A stretch of DNA of 64,000 nucleotides from Roseovarius confluentis (GCF_002917925.1 NZ_PPFE01000001.1:806001-870000); one strand, 5' to 3'. Positions 9,617 through 19,261 are shown, counted from the first letter of the stretch. The notes: generated from the sequence alone by a model not told the origin. Translations and numbers: made by a program.

Positions 9617-9674
9617 GACGCTCTCCTTATGTCATTCCAACGAGGAAGTTAGCAGAGAGGCCACCGATTTCCAC

Positions 9675-10334
9675 ATGGACTGGACCCGCGCCATCGACGC
9701 CTATTGCGAACGCACCGACCCCGGTTTCTGGGCCGAGCCGGTGAACGCGCTCACCAATGCCGCCTTCCTGGTCGCGGCGCTGGTCATGGCCCACCGCCTG
9801 CGCGGCACCGAGCTTGCGCTGGCCCGCCTGCTCACCATCCTCCTGGCACTTATCGGCATCGGCTCGTTCCTCTTTCACACCTATGCCCAGTCCTGGGCCG
9901 CGATGCTCGACGTCCTGCCGATCATGGTCTTCGCACTGACCTATCTCTATGCCGCGACCCGGTATTATCTCGGCCTCTCCGTTCTGGCCTCCGCCACCAC
10001 CATCCCGGCCTTTCTCGGGGTCACGGCGCTGGCCATGCCGCTCCTGTCGCAGCTTCCGCTCTATGGCCCCTCGGCGTCCTACCTCACCCTGCCTCTGGTC
10101 ATACTCCTCTACGCCTGGCTCCTGCGCGCCGACGCCGCCCTGTCGCGGGGCCTCGCCCTCGGCGCAGGCCTGTTGCTGCTGTCGCTCACCTTCCGCAGCC
10201 TCGACGCGCCCTTGTGCAACAGCCTCACCCTCGGCACCCATTTCGGCTGGCACATCCTCAACGCGCTCATGCTGGGCTGGATGATCGAGCTCTACCGCCG
10301 CCACGCCCTTGCACCCCACCCGCACGGGCGCTAA
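9675..10334 (+). CDS. Ceramidase-domain (CREST superfamily) membrane protein
   Basis: Seven-helix membrane protein (219 residues) of the alkaline ceramidase-like family, which in eukaryotes hydrolyses ceramide to sphingosine and fatty acid. The signature residues are visible: YCERTDPGFWAEPVNALTN at the start, GSFLFHTYAQSWAAMLD (Ser/His/Asp group) and THFGWHILNALM near the end (His pair for zinc). Whether the bacterial protein acts on a sphingolipid or another amide lipid is unknown. ATG 9675 was chosen because the longer frame runs back into the divergent gene. Confidence 0.85.
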   Translation: MDWTRAIDAYCERTDPGFWAEPVNALTNAAFLVAALVMAHRLRGTELALARLLTILLALIGIGSFLFHTYAQSWAAMLDVLPIMVFALTYLYAATRYYLGLSVLASATTIPAFLGVTALAMPLLSQLPLYGPSASYLTLPLVILLYAWLLRADAALSRGLALGAGLLLLSLTFRSLDAPLCNSLTLGTHFGWHILNALMLGWMIELYRRHALAPHPHGR

Positions 10335-10368
10335 ACGCGGATGCGATAACGCACACGGAGATGCCCCC

Positions 10369-10656
10369 ATGTCCATCGACACCGCGACCGCCGCCAAGGT
10401 GGCCAAGCTGGCCCGCATCCGGGTCGAGGAAGACGACCTCCCCGCGCTGGCCAACGAGTTCAACACGATCCTCGGCTTCATCGACCAGCTGAACGAGGTC
10501 GATGTCGAGGGCGTCGAGCCCATGGTCTCGGTCACGCCCATGCGCCTCAAGCGCCGCGAGGACGTTGTGACCGACGGCGGCCAGCAGGACAAGGTGCTGT
10601 CCAACGCCCCCGACGCCCGCGAGGGCTTTTTCGCCGTGCCGAAAGTGGTGGAATAA
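10369..10656 (+). CDS. gatC: Asp-tRNA(Asn)/Glu-tRNA(Gln) amidotransferase subunit C
   Basis: Small subunit (95 residues) that clamps GatA to GatB in the GatCAB complex, which turns misacylated Glu-tRNA(Gln) or Asp-tRNA(Asn) into the correct charged tRNA. The family pattern [11 protein letters not shown] near the N-terminus and [19 protein letters not shown] in the middle are present. ATG 10369 has GGAG eight bases upstream. Its stop overlaps the gatA start by one base (TAATG), so the two are translationally coupled. Confidence 0.95.
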   Translation: MSIDTATAAKVAKLARIRVEEDDLPALANEFNTILGFIDQLNEVDVEGVEPMVSVTPMRLKRREDVVTDGGQQDKVLSNAPDAREGFFAVPKVVE

Positions 10657-12140
10657 TGACCGATCTCAATGCAATGACCATCGCCGACGCCCGCAATAAC
10701 CTCCGCGCGGGCGAGATCACCTCCGAGGAACTGACCGAGGCCTGCCTGACGGCCATCGAAGGCGCGGGCGCGCTTGGCGCCTTCGTGCATCACACGCCCG
10801 AGATCGCGCGCGAACAGGCCAAGGCCGCCGACACGCGCCTGCAAGCCGGCGACGCGCCCTCAATGTGCGGCATCCCGCTGGGCATCAAGGATCTCTTCTG
10901 CACAAAGGGCGTGCCGAGCCAGGCCGCCAGCGGCATCCTCAACGGGTTCAAGCCGGAATACGAATCCACAGTCAGCCAGAATCTCTTCGACGCGGGCGCG
11001 GTCATGCTGGGCAAGCTCAACATGGACGAGTTCGCCATGGGCTCGTCGAACGAGACCAGCGTTTACGGCAACGCCATCAACCCGTGGCGGCGCGGCAATG
11101 ACGAAATGGCGCTGACGCCCGGCGGCTCCTCGGGCGGCTCGGCCTCCGCCGTCTCCGCGGACCTCTGCCTTGGCGCCACCGGCACCGACACCGGCGGCTC
11201 GATCCGGCAACCGGCGGCCTTCACCGGCATCACTGGCATCAAGCCCACCTACGGGCGCTGCTCGCGCTGGGGCATCGTCGCCTTCGCCTCGTCGCTCGAC
11301 CAGGCCGGCCCGATGACCAAGTCCGTGCGCGACGCGGCGATCATGCTGGAAGCCATGTGCAGCCACGACCCCAAGGACAGCACCAGCGCCGACATCCCCG
11401 TGCCGGATTTCGAGGCCATGCTGACCGGCGACGTCCGCGGCAAGAAGATCGGTATCCCCAAGGAATACCACATGGACGGCATGCCCGAGGAGATCGAGAC
11501 GCACTGGACCCAAGGCAAGGAAATGCTGGCCGATGCCGGAGCCGAGATCGTCGATATCTCGCTGCCCCACACCAAGTACGCCCTGCCCACCTATTACGTC
11601 ATCGCGCCCGCCGAGGCCTCCTCGAACCTCGCCCGCTATGACGGCGTGCGCTACGGCCACCGCGCCAAGCTGGCGCAGGGCGACGGCATCACCGAGATGT
11701 ACGAGAAAACTCGCGCCGAAGGCTTCGGTGACGAGGTGAAACGCCGGGTCATGGTCGGCACCTACGTGCTGTCGGCGGGCTTTTACGACGCCTATTACAA
11801 CCGTGCCCGCAAGGTACGTGCCCTCATCAAGAAGGATTTCGAGGATGTCTTCGACCAAGGCATCGACGCCATCCTGACCCCGGCAACGCCCTCGGCGGCG
11901 TTCGAGCTGGGCCGCAAGTCCGACGACCCGGTCGAGATGTATCTCAACGACGTCTTCACCGTCACCGTGAACCTCGCCGGCCTGCCCGGCATCGCGGTGC
12001 CCACGGGCCTCAACCGCAACGGCCTTCCCTTGGGCCTGCAATTGATCGGGCGGCCCTGGGAAGAGGGCGATCTGCTCAACACCGCCTATGCGCTCGAGGC
12101 GGCGGCGGGCTTTGTGGCCAAACCCGGCAAATGGTGGTAA
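10656..12140 (+). CDS. gatA: Asp-tRNA(Asn)/Glu-tRNA(Gln) amidotransferase subunit A
   Basis: Amidase subunit (494 residues) that releases ammonia from glutamine for transamidation. The amidase-signature triad is visible: Lys in [10 protein letters not shown], the cis-Ser loop in [13 protein letters not shown] and the Ser nucleophile in [12 protein letters not shown]. The C-terminal [13 protein letters not shown] and LQLIGRPW segments are typical. It overlaps gatC by one base. gatB is not in the window; in many Rhodobacterales gatB is unlinked or separated by a few genes. Confidence 0.97.
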   Translation: MTDLNAMTIADARNNLRAGEITSEELTEACLTAIEGAGALGAFVHHTPEIAREQAKAADTRLQAGDAPSMCGIPLGIKDLFCTKGVPSQAASGILNGFKPEYESTVSQNLFDAGAVMLGKLNMDEFAMGSSNETSVYGNAINPWRRGNDEMALTPGGSSGGSASAVSADLCLGATGTDTGGSIRQPAAFTGITGIKPTYGRCSRWGIVAFASSLDQAGPMTKSVRDAAIMLEAMCSHDPKDSTSADIPVPDFEAMLTGDVRGKKIGIPKEYHMDGMPEEIETHWTQGKEMLADAGAEIVDISLPHTKYALPTYYVIAPAEASSNLARYDGVRYGHRAKLAQGDGITEMYEKTRAEGFGDEVKRRVMVGTYVLSAGFYDAYYNRARKVRALIKKDFEDVFDQGIDAILTPATPSAAFELGRKSDDPVEMYLNDVFTVTVNLAGLPGIAVPTGLNRNGLPLGLQLIGRPWEEGDLLNTAYALEAAAGFVAKPGKWW

Positions 12141-12174
12141 GTTGTCGCAAAACAAATCGGCAGGACCTAACCAG

Positions 12175-13044
12175 ATGCGATTTTCTCTTTGTGTAACGGC
12201 CCTTGTCGGGCTGACCGCCTGTGCGCCCAGTGTCCCGGACAGCGGCGCGGGCTTTCCTGACAGCGGCAGTGGCGTTGGCTTCGGCACCTCGGACGATTAT
12301 ATCGCCCAGCAGCGAGCGCGCGATGCGGAGCTTCAAGGCAACTCGGCCGTGCCACGTGCCGGCGCGATCTCGCCCGAGACCCGCAACCAGGCCAATCCGG
12401 GCGCACCGCTCAGCGCGACGCAAGGCGCGAACGCGCCTGCCACCGGCGGCACGGTCACGTCGTCCACGAACGCCACGCGCCAACCCGGCTCGGGCGCCTA
12501 CACGCCCACCGGCGGTCTCAATTCGGCCTCCACCAGCGACGAGATCGCCCGCGAAACCGCGGCGCGGCTGGCCGAAACCTCGCAGAACTCGGGCCAGCAG
12601 ATCGTTCATGCCAGCCCCTCGAACCCCGCGCCCCAGACCGTGACCAGCGAGGGCGGCATCTCGAACGAGAACAATTTCGATGCCGTGGGCAACGCCCGCT
12701 CGATCCAGGATGACGCAGAACTGATCGCCCAGAACCGGGCGCAGTACCAGGTGGTCCAGCCCGGCGCCCTGCCCGAACGCAGCGGCAATACCGGCCCCAA
12801 CATCGTTCAATACGCGCTGGAGACCAGCCACCCCAAGGGTCAACAGCTCTATACCCGCGTCGGTATCAACAAGCAGGCCAAGTTCCAGCGCAACTGCGCC
12901 AAGTACAACTCGCCCGACCAGGCGCAGACCGATTTCCTGGCCCAGGGCGGACCGCGCCGCGACCGCATGGGGCTCGACCCCGATGGCGATGGATATGCCT
13001 GCGCTTGGGATCCCCGCCCGTTCCGCGCGGCGGTGCAGAACTGA
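12175..13044 (+). CDS. Lipoprotein with C-terminal excalibur-like calcium motif
   Basis: Exported lipoprotein (289 residues) of unknown function. The signal peptide MRFSLCVTALVGLTAC ends in a lipobox with Cys16. A long Ser/Thr/Ala/Asn-rich, low-complexity middle (about 20-170) is probably disordered. The C-terminal segment has a Cys pair (NCAKYNSP and YACAWDP) around GLDPDGDGYACAW, which resembles the excalibur calcium-binding loop. It follows gatA by 34 bases and precedes the amidase gene by 16, so it may form an envelope pair with the amidase. Confidence 0.8.
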   Translation: MRFSLCVTALVGLTACAPSVPDSGAGFPDSGSGVGFGTSDDYIAQQRARDAELQGNSAVPRAGAISPETRNQANPGAPLSATQGANAPATGGTVTSSTNATRQPGSGAYTPTGGLNSASTSDEIARETAARLAETSQNSGQQIVHASPSNPAPQTVTSEGGISNENNFDAVGNARSIQDDAELIAQNRAQYQVVQPGALPERSGNTGPNIVQYALETSHPKGQQLYTRVGINKQAKFQRNCAKYNSPDQAQTDFLAQGGPRRDRMGLDPDGDGYACAWDPRPFRAAVQN

Positions 13045-13060
13045 TCTTCGGACAGGCCGC

Positions 13061-13747
13061 GTGACAGCGCCGCTCTGGCACCCCTCGCCCAACTTCGGGC
13101 CGCGCCGCCTTGGCGCGCAGCCCGACATCGTGGTGATCCACTACACCGCCATGCCCAGCGCCGAGGCCGCGCTTGAGCGTCTCTGCGATCCGCAGGCCGA
13201 AGTGTCGGCGCATTACCTCATCGCCGCCGACGGCCGCGCCTGGCAGATGGTGGCCGAGGTCGCCCGCGCCTGGCACGCCGGGTCCGGGTCCTGGGGGGAT
13301 GTGACCGACATCAACTCCCGCTCCGTGGGGATCGAGCTCGACAATCCCGGCGAACGCCCCTTTCCCGAGCCGCTGATGACCACGCTCGAGGCGTTGCTGC
13401 CCGGCATCCTGCGCCGCTGGTCCATCCCGCCCGAGCGGGTGATCGGCCATTCCGACATGGCGCCCGAGCGCAAGGCCGACCCCGGCCCCCATTTCGACTG
13501 GCAAAGACTCGCCCGCAAGGGCCTCGCGATCTGGCCGGGTGAGCCTGAGGATGCGCCAGAAAGCGATTTCGACACCGCCGCCACGCGCTTCGGCTACCCG
13601 CCTTCCTGCGACCCGGGAAAACGCCTGCAAGCCTTCCGCGACCGCTTTCGCCCCGGCACCACCGGCCCCGAAGACGCCACTGACCGGGCGCTCATGGCCT
13701 GCCTTGCCGCGCAATGGCCCGTTGCGCAATCGCGCGGAAACGCATAG
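13061..13747 (+). CDS. N-acetylmuramoyl-L-alanine amidase, amidase_2 family
   Basis: Zinc amidase (228 residues) cleaving the muramoyl-alanine bond of peptidoglycan or its recycled fragments (AmpD/AmiD type). The zinc ligands are seen in VVIHYTAM (first His), in SVGIELDN (catalytic Glu region) and in GHSDMAPERKADPGPHF (second His and Asp/His). I chose GTG 13061 because the upstream codons belong to the preceding lipoprotein gene in another frame. No signal peptide is visible, which points to cytoplasmic recycling (AmpD-like) rather than periplasmic action. Confidence 0.9.
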   Translation: MTAPLWHPSPNFGPRRLGAQPDIVVIHYTAMPSAEAALERLCDPQAEVSAHYLIAADGRAWQMVAEVARAWHAGSGSWGDVTDINSRSVGIELDNPGERPFPEPLMTTLEALLPGILRRWSIPPERVIGHSDMAPERKADPGPHFDWQRLARKGLAIWPGEPEDAPESDFDTAATRFGYPPSCDPGKRLQAFRDRFRPGTTGPEDATDRALMACLAAQWPVAQSRGNA

Positions 13748-13755
13748 ATCACCCC

Positions 13756-14110
13756 TCGCGCGGAGGGCCGGACGGCCGCGTGGGTGAACGCCCGCGAGGA
13801 AAGTCCGGACTCCACAAGGCAACGGTGCCGGGTAACGCCCGGCCGGGGCAACCCGAGGGAAAGCGCCACAGAAAACAGACCGTCCCGGACTTGATCCGGG
13901 ATAAGGGTGAAACGGTGGGGTAAGAGCCCACCGCGGGACGGGCAACCGGACCGGCATGGCAAGCCCCACCGGGAGCAATGCCGAATAGGGATCGCATTCG
14001 GGCCGCCTTGGCCCCGCGATCCGGGTTGGCAGCTAAAGCCTGCGGGCAACCGCAGGACCAGATGAATGGTCGTCCTACGACAGAATCCGGCTTACAGGCC
14101 CTCCGCGCAA
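13756..14110 (+). ncRNA. rnpB: RNase P RNA (class A)
   Basis: Catalytic RNA that trims tRNA 5' leaders. All class A landmarks are present in order: GAGGAAAGTCCGGACTCC near the 5' end, ACAGAAAACAGACC, the GGTGAAA and AGAGCCCACCG segments, GGCAACCGG, the TTGGCAGCTAAA region and AGATGAATGG ... ACAGAATCCGGCTTACA at the 3' end. The P1 stem is perfect over 12 bp (13758-13769 with 14097-14108), which sets the boundaries. An inner stem at about 13885-13905 has a palindrome of the type that is dispersed in alphaproteobacterial genomes (see findings). Confidence 0.97.
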
Positions 14111-14720
14111 TTCCAATCAAATCGTGCGGCTGCGCCGCGCTTTATTGTTTGATTGGGGTCAGCCCCAAACCCCGGGATATTTCCGGCCAGAATGAAGAGG
14201 CCTGCCAAGGCAAGCACCCCTGGCGCAACTGGTCAGGCATCCATTCGCTCGAGGCAGAGGCAACGACGACGCGACCATCTGTCAGCCGCACCTAGAGGTT
14301 CTGGCCGACGCGCTCGTATCCACAAATGTCGATTTGCCGAAAGTTTAGAGAGGTTTCCTGACCGCCATCGGCCCGGATCGGCGTTGCGCCCTGATCGTCT
14401 GGACCCCGCCACGATTCACTTGGAACGCGCCACTGCGGGCGACAAAATTGATCGCCGTCATCGTATCACCGCTCTTCCTCAATACCGGCCATGTCTTCAC
14501 GGTGCAGACTTTGTTATCGTGACGCGCATATGTCGGCAAACCACATCCATGCCTGGAATTTTTCTCGCCACGAACACCGACATGAGCCATGCGTGGCGAC
14601 ATGTTGGCAACAAACATCTTTGGGTTACGCCCAGTTTCCGCGCACAACGGGCCCTACCCCCTTGACCCTTCCTGCAAGCGGGACCAACGTCAGAGAAATC
14701 GTCGAAAGAAAGGGACAAAC
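14111..14720. other. Non-coding gap between rnpB and argE
   Basis: About 610 bases with no convincing gene. It starts with an inverted repeat around a CGCGCTTTATTG segment just after rnpB (possible terminator, CAATCAAA ... TTTGATTG at about 14115-14157), then a 3'-end-type motif (reverse orientation) at about 14165-14200. From about 14300 base composition becomes more AT-rich and short open frames on both strands have no recognisable family. It could hold a decayed gene or a small RNA. The argE promoter must lie at its right end. Confidence 0.5.
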
Positions 14721-15893
14721 GTGGCGGCTCGAACCGATTTGCTTGATAGCACCTCGCGCATTCTGGGCGATCTGATCGGCTTTCCCACGATATCGACAGA
14801 CCCCAACATCGACCTGATCAACTCCATCGCCAACCGTCTCGACATGGTCGGCGCGCGGGTCGAGATCTTTCCCGACCCGTCCGGGCAGAAGGCCAACCTC
14901 TTCGCCACGATCGGCCCCGAACGCGATGGCGGCATCGTGCTGTCCGGCCATAGCGACGTTGTTCCCGTGGCCGATCAGGACTGGGCGTCGAACCCCTTTG
15001 ACATGCTGGAACATGACGGGCGGCTCTATGGCCGCGGCACCTGCGACATGAAGGGGTTTATCGCCGCCACGCTGGCCATGGCCCCGCAATACGCCGCGCT
15101 TAACCCCGACCGCCCGCTGCATTTCGCCTTCACCCATGACGAAGAGACGGGCTGTTTCGGCGCCCGTGCGCTGGCCCAGACCCTGCGCGCCAAGGGGCTG
15201 ACGCCAGGGGTCGCCATCGTGGGCGAGCCGACGATGATGCGCGTCATCGAAGGGCACAAGGGCTGCTATGAATACACCACCCGCTTTTCCGGGCTGGCGG
15301 GCCACGGCTCGGCCCCCGATCGCGGCGTCAACGCGGTGGAATACGCCGTGCGCTACATCGCGCGCCTTCTGGACCTCAAGCACAGGCTGCGCGACCGCGC
15401 CCCCGCCGACAGCCTGTTCGAGCCGCCCTGGACCACCATCAACACCGGGCGGCTGTCGGGCGGCGTGGCCCACAACGTCATTCCCAGCGAGGCGGTCGTG
15501 GACTGGGAAATGCGCCCGGTGCAGACCTCGGACGCCGATTTCGTCAAGGACTCGCTTAAGACCTATATCGAGCAGGAGCTTCTGCCCGCCATGCGCGCCG
15601 TCGACCCGGAGTCAGACATCGTGACCGAGGTCATCGGCGAGGTCGAGGGTCTCATCCCCACCACCGACAACGAGGCCCGCACCATCGTGTCGGAACTCAC
15701 CGGCGCCAACCACGCCGAATGCGTGGCCTTCGGCACCGAGGCCGGCATCTTTCAATCCCTGGGCATGTCGGCCGTGATCTGCGGCCCTGGCTCGATCGAG
15801 CAGGCCCACAAGGCCGACGAGTTCGTGGCGCTCGACCAGCTGTCGCAATGCCTCGACATGCTGGAACGATTGCAGGACAAGCTGGTTGCATAA
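14721..15893 (+). CDS. argE: Acetylornithine deacetylase (M20 family)
   Basis: Zinc hydrolase releasing ornithine from N-acetylornithine in arginine synthesis (390 residues). Motifs in order: SGHSDVVPV (first zinc His), GRGTCDMKGF (bridging Asp), DEETGCFGARAL (catalytic Glu pair) and a C-terminal EQAHKADEFV with the last zinc His. A dimerisation domain lies at about 175-290. The GTG at 14721 follows AAGGGA; an upstream in-frame opening to 14589 lacks coding character. M20 specificity is hard to tell from sequence, but the whole-length pattern fits ArgE of roseobacters. Confidence 0.88.
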   Translation: MAARTDLLDSTSRILGDLIGFPTISTDPNIDLINSIANRLDMVGARVEIFPDPSGQKANLFATIGPERDGGIVLSGHSDVVPVADQDWASNPFDMLEHDGRLYGRGTCDMKGFIAATLAMAPQYAALNPDRPLHFAFTHDEETGCFGARALAQTLRAKGLTPGVAIVGEPTMMRVIEGHKGCYEYTTRFSGLAGHGSAPDRGVNAVEYAVRYIARLLDLKHRLRDRAPADSLFEPPWTTINTGRLSGGVAHNVIPSEAVVDWEMRPVQTSDADFVKDSLKTYIEQELLPAMRAVDPESDIVTEVIGEVEGLIPTTDNEARTIVSELTGANHAECVAFGTEAGIFQSLGMSAVICGPGSIEQAHKADEFVALDQLSQCLDMLERLQDKLVA

Positions 15894-15953
15894 CCAGGAG
15901 GCACGGATCTGACACCGCAGCCCCGACACTGCCCCAACACAAAGAAGGTGCGC

Positions 15954-16319
15954 ATGCTTGAAAAATCCGCCTGTTTCGCCGTGATGCTCGCCGTGGCCCA
16001 ACCGGGCCTTGCCGCACCGGTCGAGACGCCCAACGGCACCGTGACCGGCCATTTCGGGGAAACCGAGTTTGATCACCCGCTGCTGTGCGAACGCGACCCT
16101 TTCGTCATCGCCCGCACCCATGACGGCGACGGCGCCCCGGCCTTCGAGGCCGCCTTCGTGTCCAACGGCGTCACCAGCATCGAGGTCCGCACCGACACCG
16201 AGACCCGCCAGTTCGGCACCTCCACCGACGCCGCTGGCTTTCCGCTGGTGATCGAGGGCGAGGTCGACGGCACGGTCTTTTCGTTCGAAGTCGCCTGCCC
16301 GGACGGCTTCGACATGTAA
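15954..16319 (+). CDS. Small exported protein of unknown function
   Basis: 121-residue protein with an N-terminal signal peptide (hydrophobic SACFAVMLAVAQPGLAAP, cleavage likely after AA at about 20). The mature part is acidic, rich in beta-like segments, and has two cysteines (in LLCERDP and VACPDG) that could form a disulfide. No family recognised. ATG 15954 has AGAAGG five bases upstream; the GTG at 15948 is less likely. It follows argE by 60 bases. Confidence 0.7.
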   Translation: MLEKSACFAVMLAVAQPGLAAPVETPNGTVTGHFGETEFDHPLLCERDPFVIARTHDGDGAPAFEAAFVSNGVTSIEVRTDTETRQFGTSTDAAGFPLVIEGEVDGTVFSFEVACPDGFDM

Positions 16320-16330
16320 GCCATGCGCTC

Positions 16331-16366
16331 GGCGGGATGACCCGCCGCGTCACGGCTTTTTCTTGC
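16331..16366 (+). terminator. Hairpin plus downstream T-rich stretch
   Basis: A GGCGGG/CCCGCC stem with a four-base loop (about 16331-16346) lies just after the small exported protein gene, and a CTTTTTCTT run follows some ten bases later. The spacing is long for a classic intrinsic terminator. The T-rich part is a motif that recurs at other gene ends in the window. Confidence 0.4.
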
Positions 16367-16395
16367 TTCAAATACTCAAGACCAGCCGGTCGCGG

Positions 16396-17109
16396 TCAAT
16401 CGCGCCGGAAGGTCATGTAATGCGGCACCCGCCCCTCGCGCAGGGCCTTCTGCTCATAGCGGGTGGAAATCCAGTCACCCCACGGCTCCCGCCAGTCGCG
16501 CGGCCCCTCGGCCAACCAGGTAAAGCCGTGGCGCGGCACCTGTTCCATCGTCTGGCGCACGTAATCGGGAATGTCCGTGGCGACTCTGAAAATCGCCCCC
16601 GGCTTCATCACCCGCGCCAGCGGCTCCAGGTGCTCGGGCGTCACGAACCGCCGCCGGTGGTGGCGTTTCTTGGGCCACGGGTCGGGATAGAGCAGGAACG
16701 CCCGCGCGATGCTGGCCTCGGGCAGGACGTCGAACATGTCACGCACGTCGCCGGGATGGATCGCCACGTTCTCGACATGGCTGTCACGCAGCTGCCCAAG
16801 CAGTTTCGCGACCCCGTTGATGTAGGGCTCGCAGCCGACGATCCCCACGTCCGGGTTCTCCGCCGCCTGGTGGATCATGTGCTCGCCACCGCCGAAACCC
16901 ACTTCAAGCCATACATCACGTTCGCCGAACAAGGCCCTGAGGTCTATGGGTTTTCGCTCGGGGTTCACCTCCCAGTCCACGGCCCCCGGCGACCACGCGG
17001 CCAGGTCCTCGTCCAGGTAGGCTTCCTGCGATTTCTTCAGGTGCTTGCCCTTGAACCGGCCGTAGAAATTGCGCCACGGGGCGCCCGAGGAATGCTTGCC
17101 TTCGCTCAT
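16396..17109 (-). CDS. trmB: tRNA (guanine-N7-)-methyltransferase
   Basis: SAM-dependent enzyme making m7G46 in tRNA (237 residues, normal length). The SAM-binding LEVGFGGGEHM motif, GCEPYINGVAK, and the catalytic region LLYPDPWPKKRHHRRRFV are all present. ATG 17109 lies one base after the stop of the upstream symporter-family gene, so the pair is co-transcribed. Confidence 0.95.
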   Translation of the reverse strand: MSEGKHSSGAPWRNFYGRFKGKHLKKSQEAYLDEDLAAWSPGAVDWEVNPERKPIDLRALFGERDVWLEVGFGGGEHMIHQAAENPDVGIVGCEPYINGVAKLLGQLRDSHVENVAIHPGDVRDMFDVLPEASIARAFLLYPDPWPKKRHHRRRFVTPEHLEPLARVMKPGAIFRVATDIPDYVRQTMEQVPRHGFTWLAEGPRDWREPWGDWISTRYEQKALREGRVPHYMTFRRD

Positions 17110-17110
17110 C

Positions 17111-17974
17111 TCACGCCTCCGCCGCGAAAACCCGGCGCAGCACCAGCAGCGCGGGAATGTTCACCAGGTACATGCAGATACCATAGACCGCCGACGGCAC
17201 GGCGAATTCCGACAGTCCCGTGCTGGCCGCGACGATATTGGCGATGGTGATCCCCACCGTGGCGTTCTGCACGCCCATCTCCACCGCGATGGCCAGACCG
17301 TCGCGCCCGGCGATCCCCATCAGCCGTGCCAAGCCGATCCCCACAGCCAGCAACACCAGGTTCAGCACGATCAGGAACGGCCCCAGCCGCGCGAAGCTTT
17401 CTGTCAAGAGCGCCCAGTTGCTGGCAATCGCCGCCGCCACGATCAGCACGAACAGGATCAGCGCCACGATCTCGCAGACCCGCTCGATCCGCAGCGCGAA
17501 CCCTGCCGCGAAACGGCGCAGCAGCAGCCCGATGAACACCGGCAGCGCCGTGATCAGGAACATCGCCACGCCCACCTTCACGACGCTGATCTCGGGCGCG
17601 GCCTCGCCCATGAAATGCGTCGCAGCCCAGGCCACCAGCACCGGCAGCGTCAGCACCGACAACAGGCTCACGACCGCCGTCAGCGTGATCGACAGCGCCA
17701 CGGTGCCCCCGGCCAGCTTGGTCAGCATGTTCGACGTGACGCCCCCGGGGCTGAAGGCCAGCAGCATGATGCCGAACGCCATGCCCCCGCCAAAGCCCCA
17801 GGCCGCGATCAGCGCATAGGCCACCAGCGGCAACAGCACGATCTGCGCCACGATGCCGGTCAGCGCAGGCTTGGGCAGGCGCAGCACCCGGCCGAAATCG
17901 GCGAAATGCAGCCCCAGCCCCAATGAGAACATGATGAAGGCCAGCGCCAGCGGCAGGCCGATATCAAGGATCAT
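17111..17974 (-). CDS. Bile acid:sodium symporter (BASS) family transporter
   Basis: Inner-membrane secondary transporter (287 residues, about nine to ten helices). The BASS signature elements are seen: SPGGVTSNMLTKLAGG on the cross-over helix and the second inverted half with EMGVQNATVGITIA. Bacterial members move organic acids such as pyruvate or pantoate with sodium; substrate cannot be told here. It is the first gene of a two-gene unit with trmB. Confidence 0.88.
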   Translation of the reverse strand: MILDIGLPLALAFIMFSLGLGLHFADFGRVLRLPKPALTGIVAQIVLLPLVAYALIAAWGFGGGMAFGIMLLAFSPGGVTSNMLTKLAGGTVALSITLTAVVSLLSVLTLPVLVAWAATHFMGEAAPEISVVKVGVAMFLITALPVFIGLLLRRFAAGFALRIERVCEIVALILFVLIVAAAIASNWALLTESFARLGPFLIVLNLVLLAVGIGLARLMGIAGRDGLAIAVEMGVQNATVGITIANIVAASTGLSEFAVPSAVYGICMYLVNIPALLVLRRVFAAEA

Positions 17975-18028
17975 CCCGGTCCCTCCCTTTTGGCGCAGTC
18001 TAAGGGCCGCAGCGGGCCATGTCGCGCA

Positions 18029-18060
18029 TGAAAAACGCGGAGGAAATCCCCCGCGTTTCG
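18029..18060 (-). terminator. Intrinsic terminator after metK
   Basis: Inverted repeat AACGCGG/CCGCGTT (18034-18040 with 18051-18057), extended by G:C pairs inside. On the minus strand it is followed by a run of T (18033 downward). It sits 18 bases beyond the metK stop. Confidence 0.75.
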
Positions 18061-18077
18061 ATGCCGTGCTGTCTGGC

Positions 18078-19256
18078 TCAGACCGCTTTCTTCAACGCAT
18101 CCACCAGGTCCGTGCGCTCCCAGCTGAAACCGCCATCGGCGTCGGGCTCACGTCCGAAATGGCCGTAGGCCGCGGTGCGCTGGTAGATCGGCTTGTTCAG
18201 CTCCAGCTGTTCGCGAATGCCGCGCGGCGTCAGGTCCATGACCTTGCGGATCGCCTTTTCGATCTCCGCGGGCTCGACCGCGCCGGTGCCGAACGTGTCG
18301 GCATAGACCGACAGCGGCTGCGCCACCCCGATCGCATAGCTCAACTGGATGGTGCAGCGTTCCGCCATGCCCGCGGCGATCACGTTCTTGGCCAGGTAGC
18401 GCGCGGCATAGGCCGCCGAGCGGTCCACCTTGGTCGGGTCCTTGCCTGAAAACGCGCCGCCGCCATGCGGGGCCGCGCCGCCGTACGTGTCCACGATGAT
18501 CTTGCGGCCCGTCAGGCCCGCATCGCCGTCGGGTCCGCCGATCACGAACTTGCCCGTGGGGTTCACGTGCCAGGACGTGTCGTCGCCGATCCAGCCCTCG
18601 GGCAGGACTTCGCGGATATAGGGCTCTACCACCGCGCGCACGTCCTCGCTGCTCATGTCCTCGTCGAAATGCTGCGTCGACAGCACGATCGAGGTGACGC
18701 CCACCGGCTTGCCGCCCTCGTAGCGCACCGTCAACTGCGACTTGGCATCCGGGCCCAGCGTCGGCTCGGCCCCCGATTTGCGGACCTCGGCCAGCCGCCG
18801 CAGGATCGCGTGGCTGAACTGGATCGGGGCGGGCATCATCGCGTCGGTCTCGTTCGTGGCATAGCCGAACATGATGCCCTGATCGCCCGCGCCCTCGTCG
18901 CCGCGCTCGCCGGTGACACCTTGCGCGATATGCGCCGATTGCTCGTGCAGCAGGTTGGTGATCTCGCAGGTGTTCCAGTGGAACTTGTCCTGCTCGTATC
19001 CGATATCCTTGATACAGGCCCGCGTGATATCCTCCACGCTTTCCATGTATTGACGCAACTTGTTCTGGTCGGTCAGGCCGACTTCCCCGCCGATCACGAC
19101 ACGGTTCGTCGTGGCAAAGGTCTCGCAGGCCACCCGCGCCAGCGGGTCCTCGGACAGGAACGCGTCGAGGATCGCATCGGAAATGCGGTCGCACACCTTG
19201 TCGGGGTGCCCCTCCGAAACGGATTCGGAGGTGAAAACATAATTATCTCGGGACAT
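18078..19256 (-). CDS. metK: S-adenosylmethionine synthetase
   Basis: Makes S-adenosylmethionine from methionine and ATP (392 residues, full length). Family landmarks: [20 protein letters not shown] at the N-terminus with the ATP/metal residues, [14 protein letters not shown], the P-loop-like [18 protein letters not shown] and the C-terminal [11 protein letters not shown] 19256 is preceded by the GGAGC that also forms part of the SAM/SAH riboswitch, so translation should be feedback-controlled by SAM. Single-gene unit with its own terminator. Confidence 0.97.
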   Translation of the reverse strand: MSRDNYVFTSESVSEGHPDKVCDRISDAILDAFLSEDPLARVACETFATTNRVVIGGEVGLTDQNKLRQYMESVEDITRACIKDIGYEQDKFHWNTCEITNLLHEQSAHIAQGVTGERGDEGAGDQGIMFGYATNETDAMMPAPIQFSHAILRRLAEVRKSGAEPTLGPDAKSQLTVRYEGGKPVGVTSIVLSTQHFDEDMSSEDVRAVVEPYIREVLPEGWIGDDTSWHVNPTGKFVIGGPDGDAGLTGRKIIVDTYGGAAPHGGGAFSGKDPTKVDRSAAYAARYLAKNVIAAGMAERCTIQLSYAIGVAQPLSVYADTFGTGAVEPAEIEKAIRKVMDLTPRGIREQLELNKPIYQRTAAYGHFGREPDADGGFSWERTDLVDALKKAV

Positions 19257-19261
19257 GAAAG

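Noticed and set aside
10860..12287. 475-codon open frame antisense to gatA
   Set aside because: Typical high-GC shadow frame; gatA is full length with all catalytic residues.
14345..14647. Minus-strand 100-codon open frame in the rnpB-argE gap
   Set aside because: No ribosome binding site or recognisable family; treated as part of the gap.
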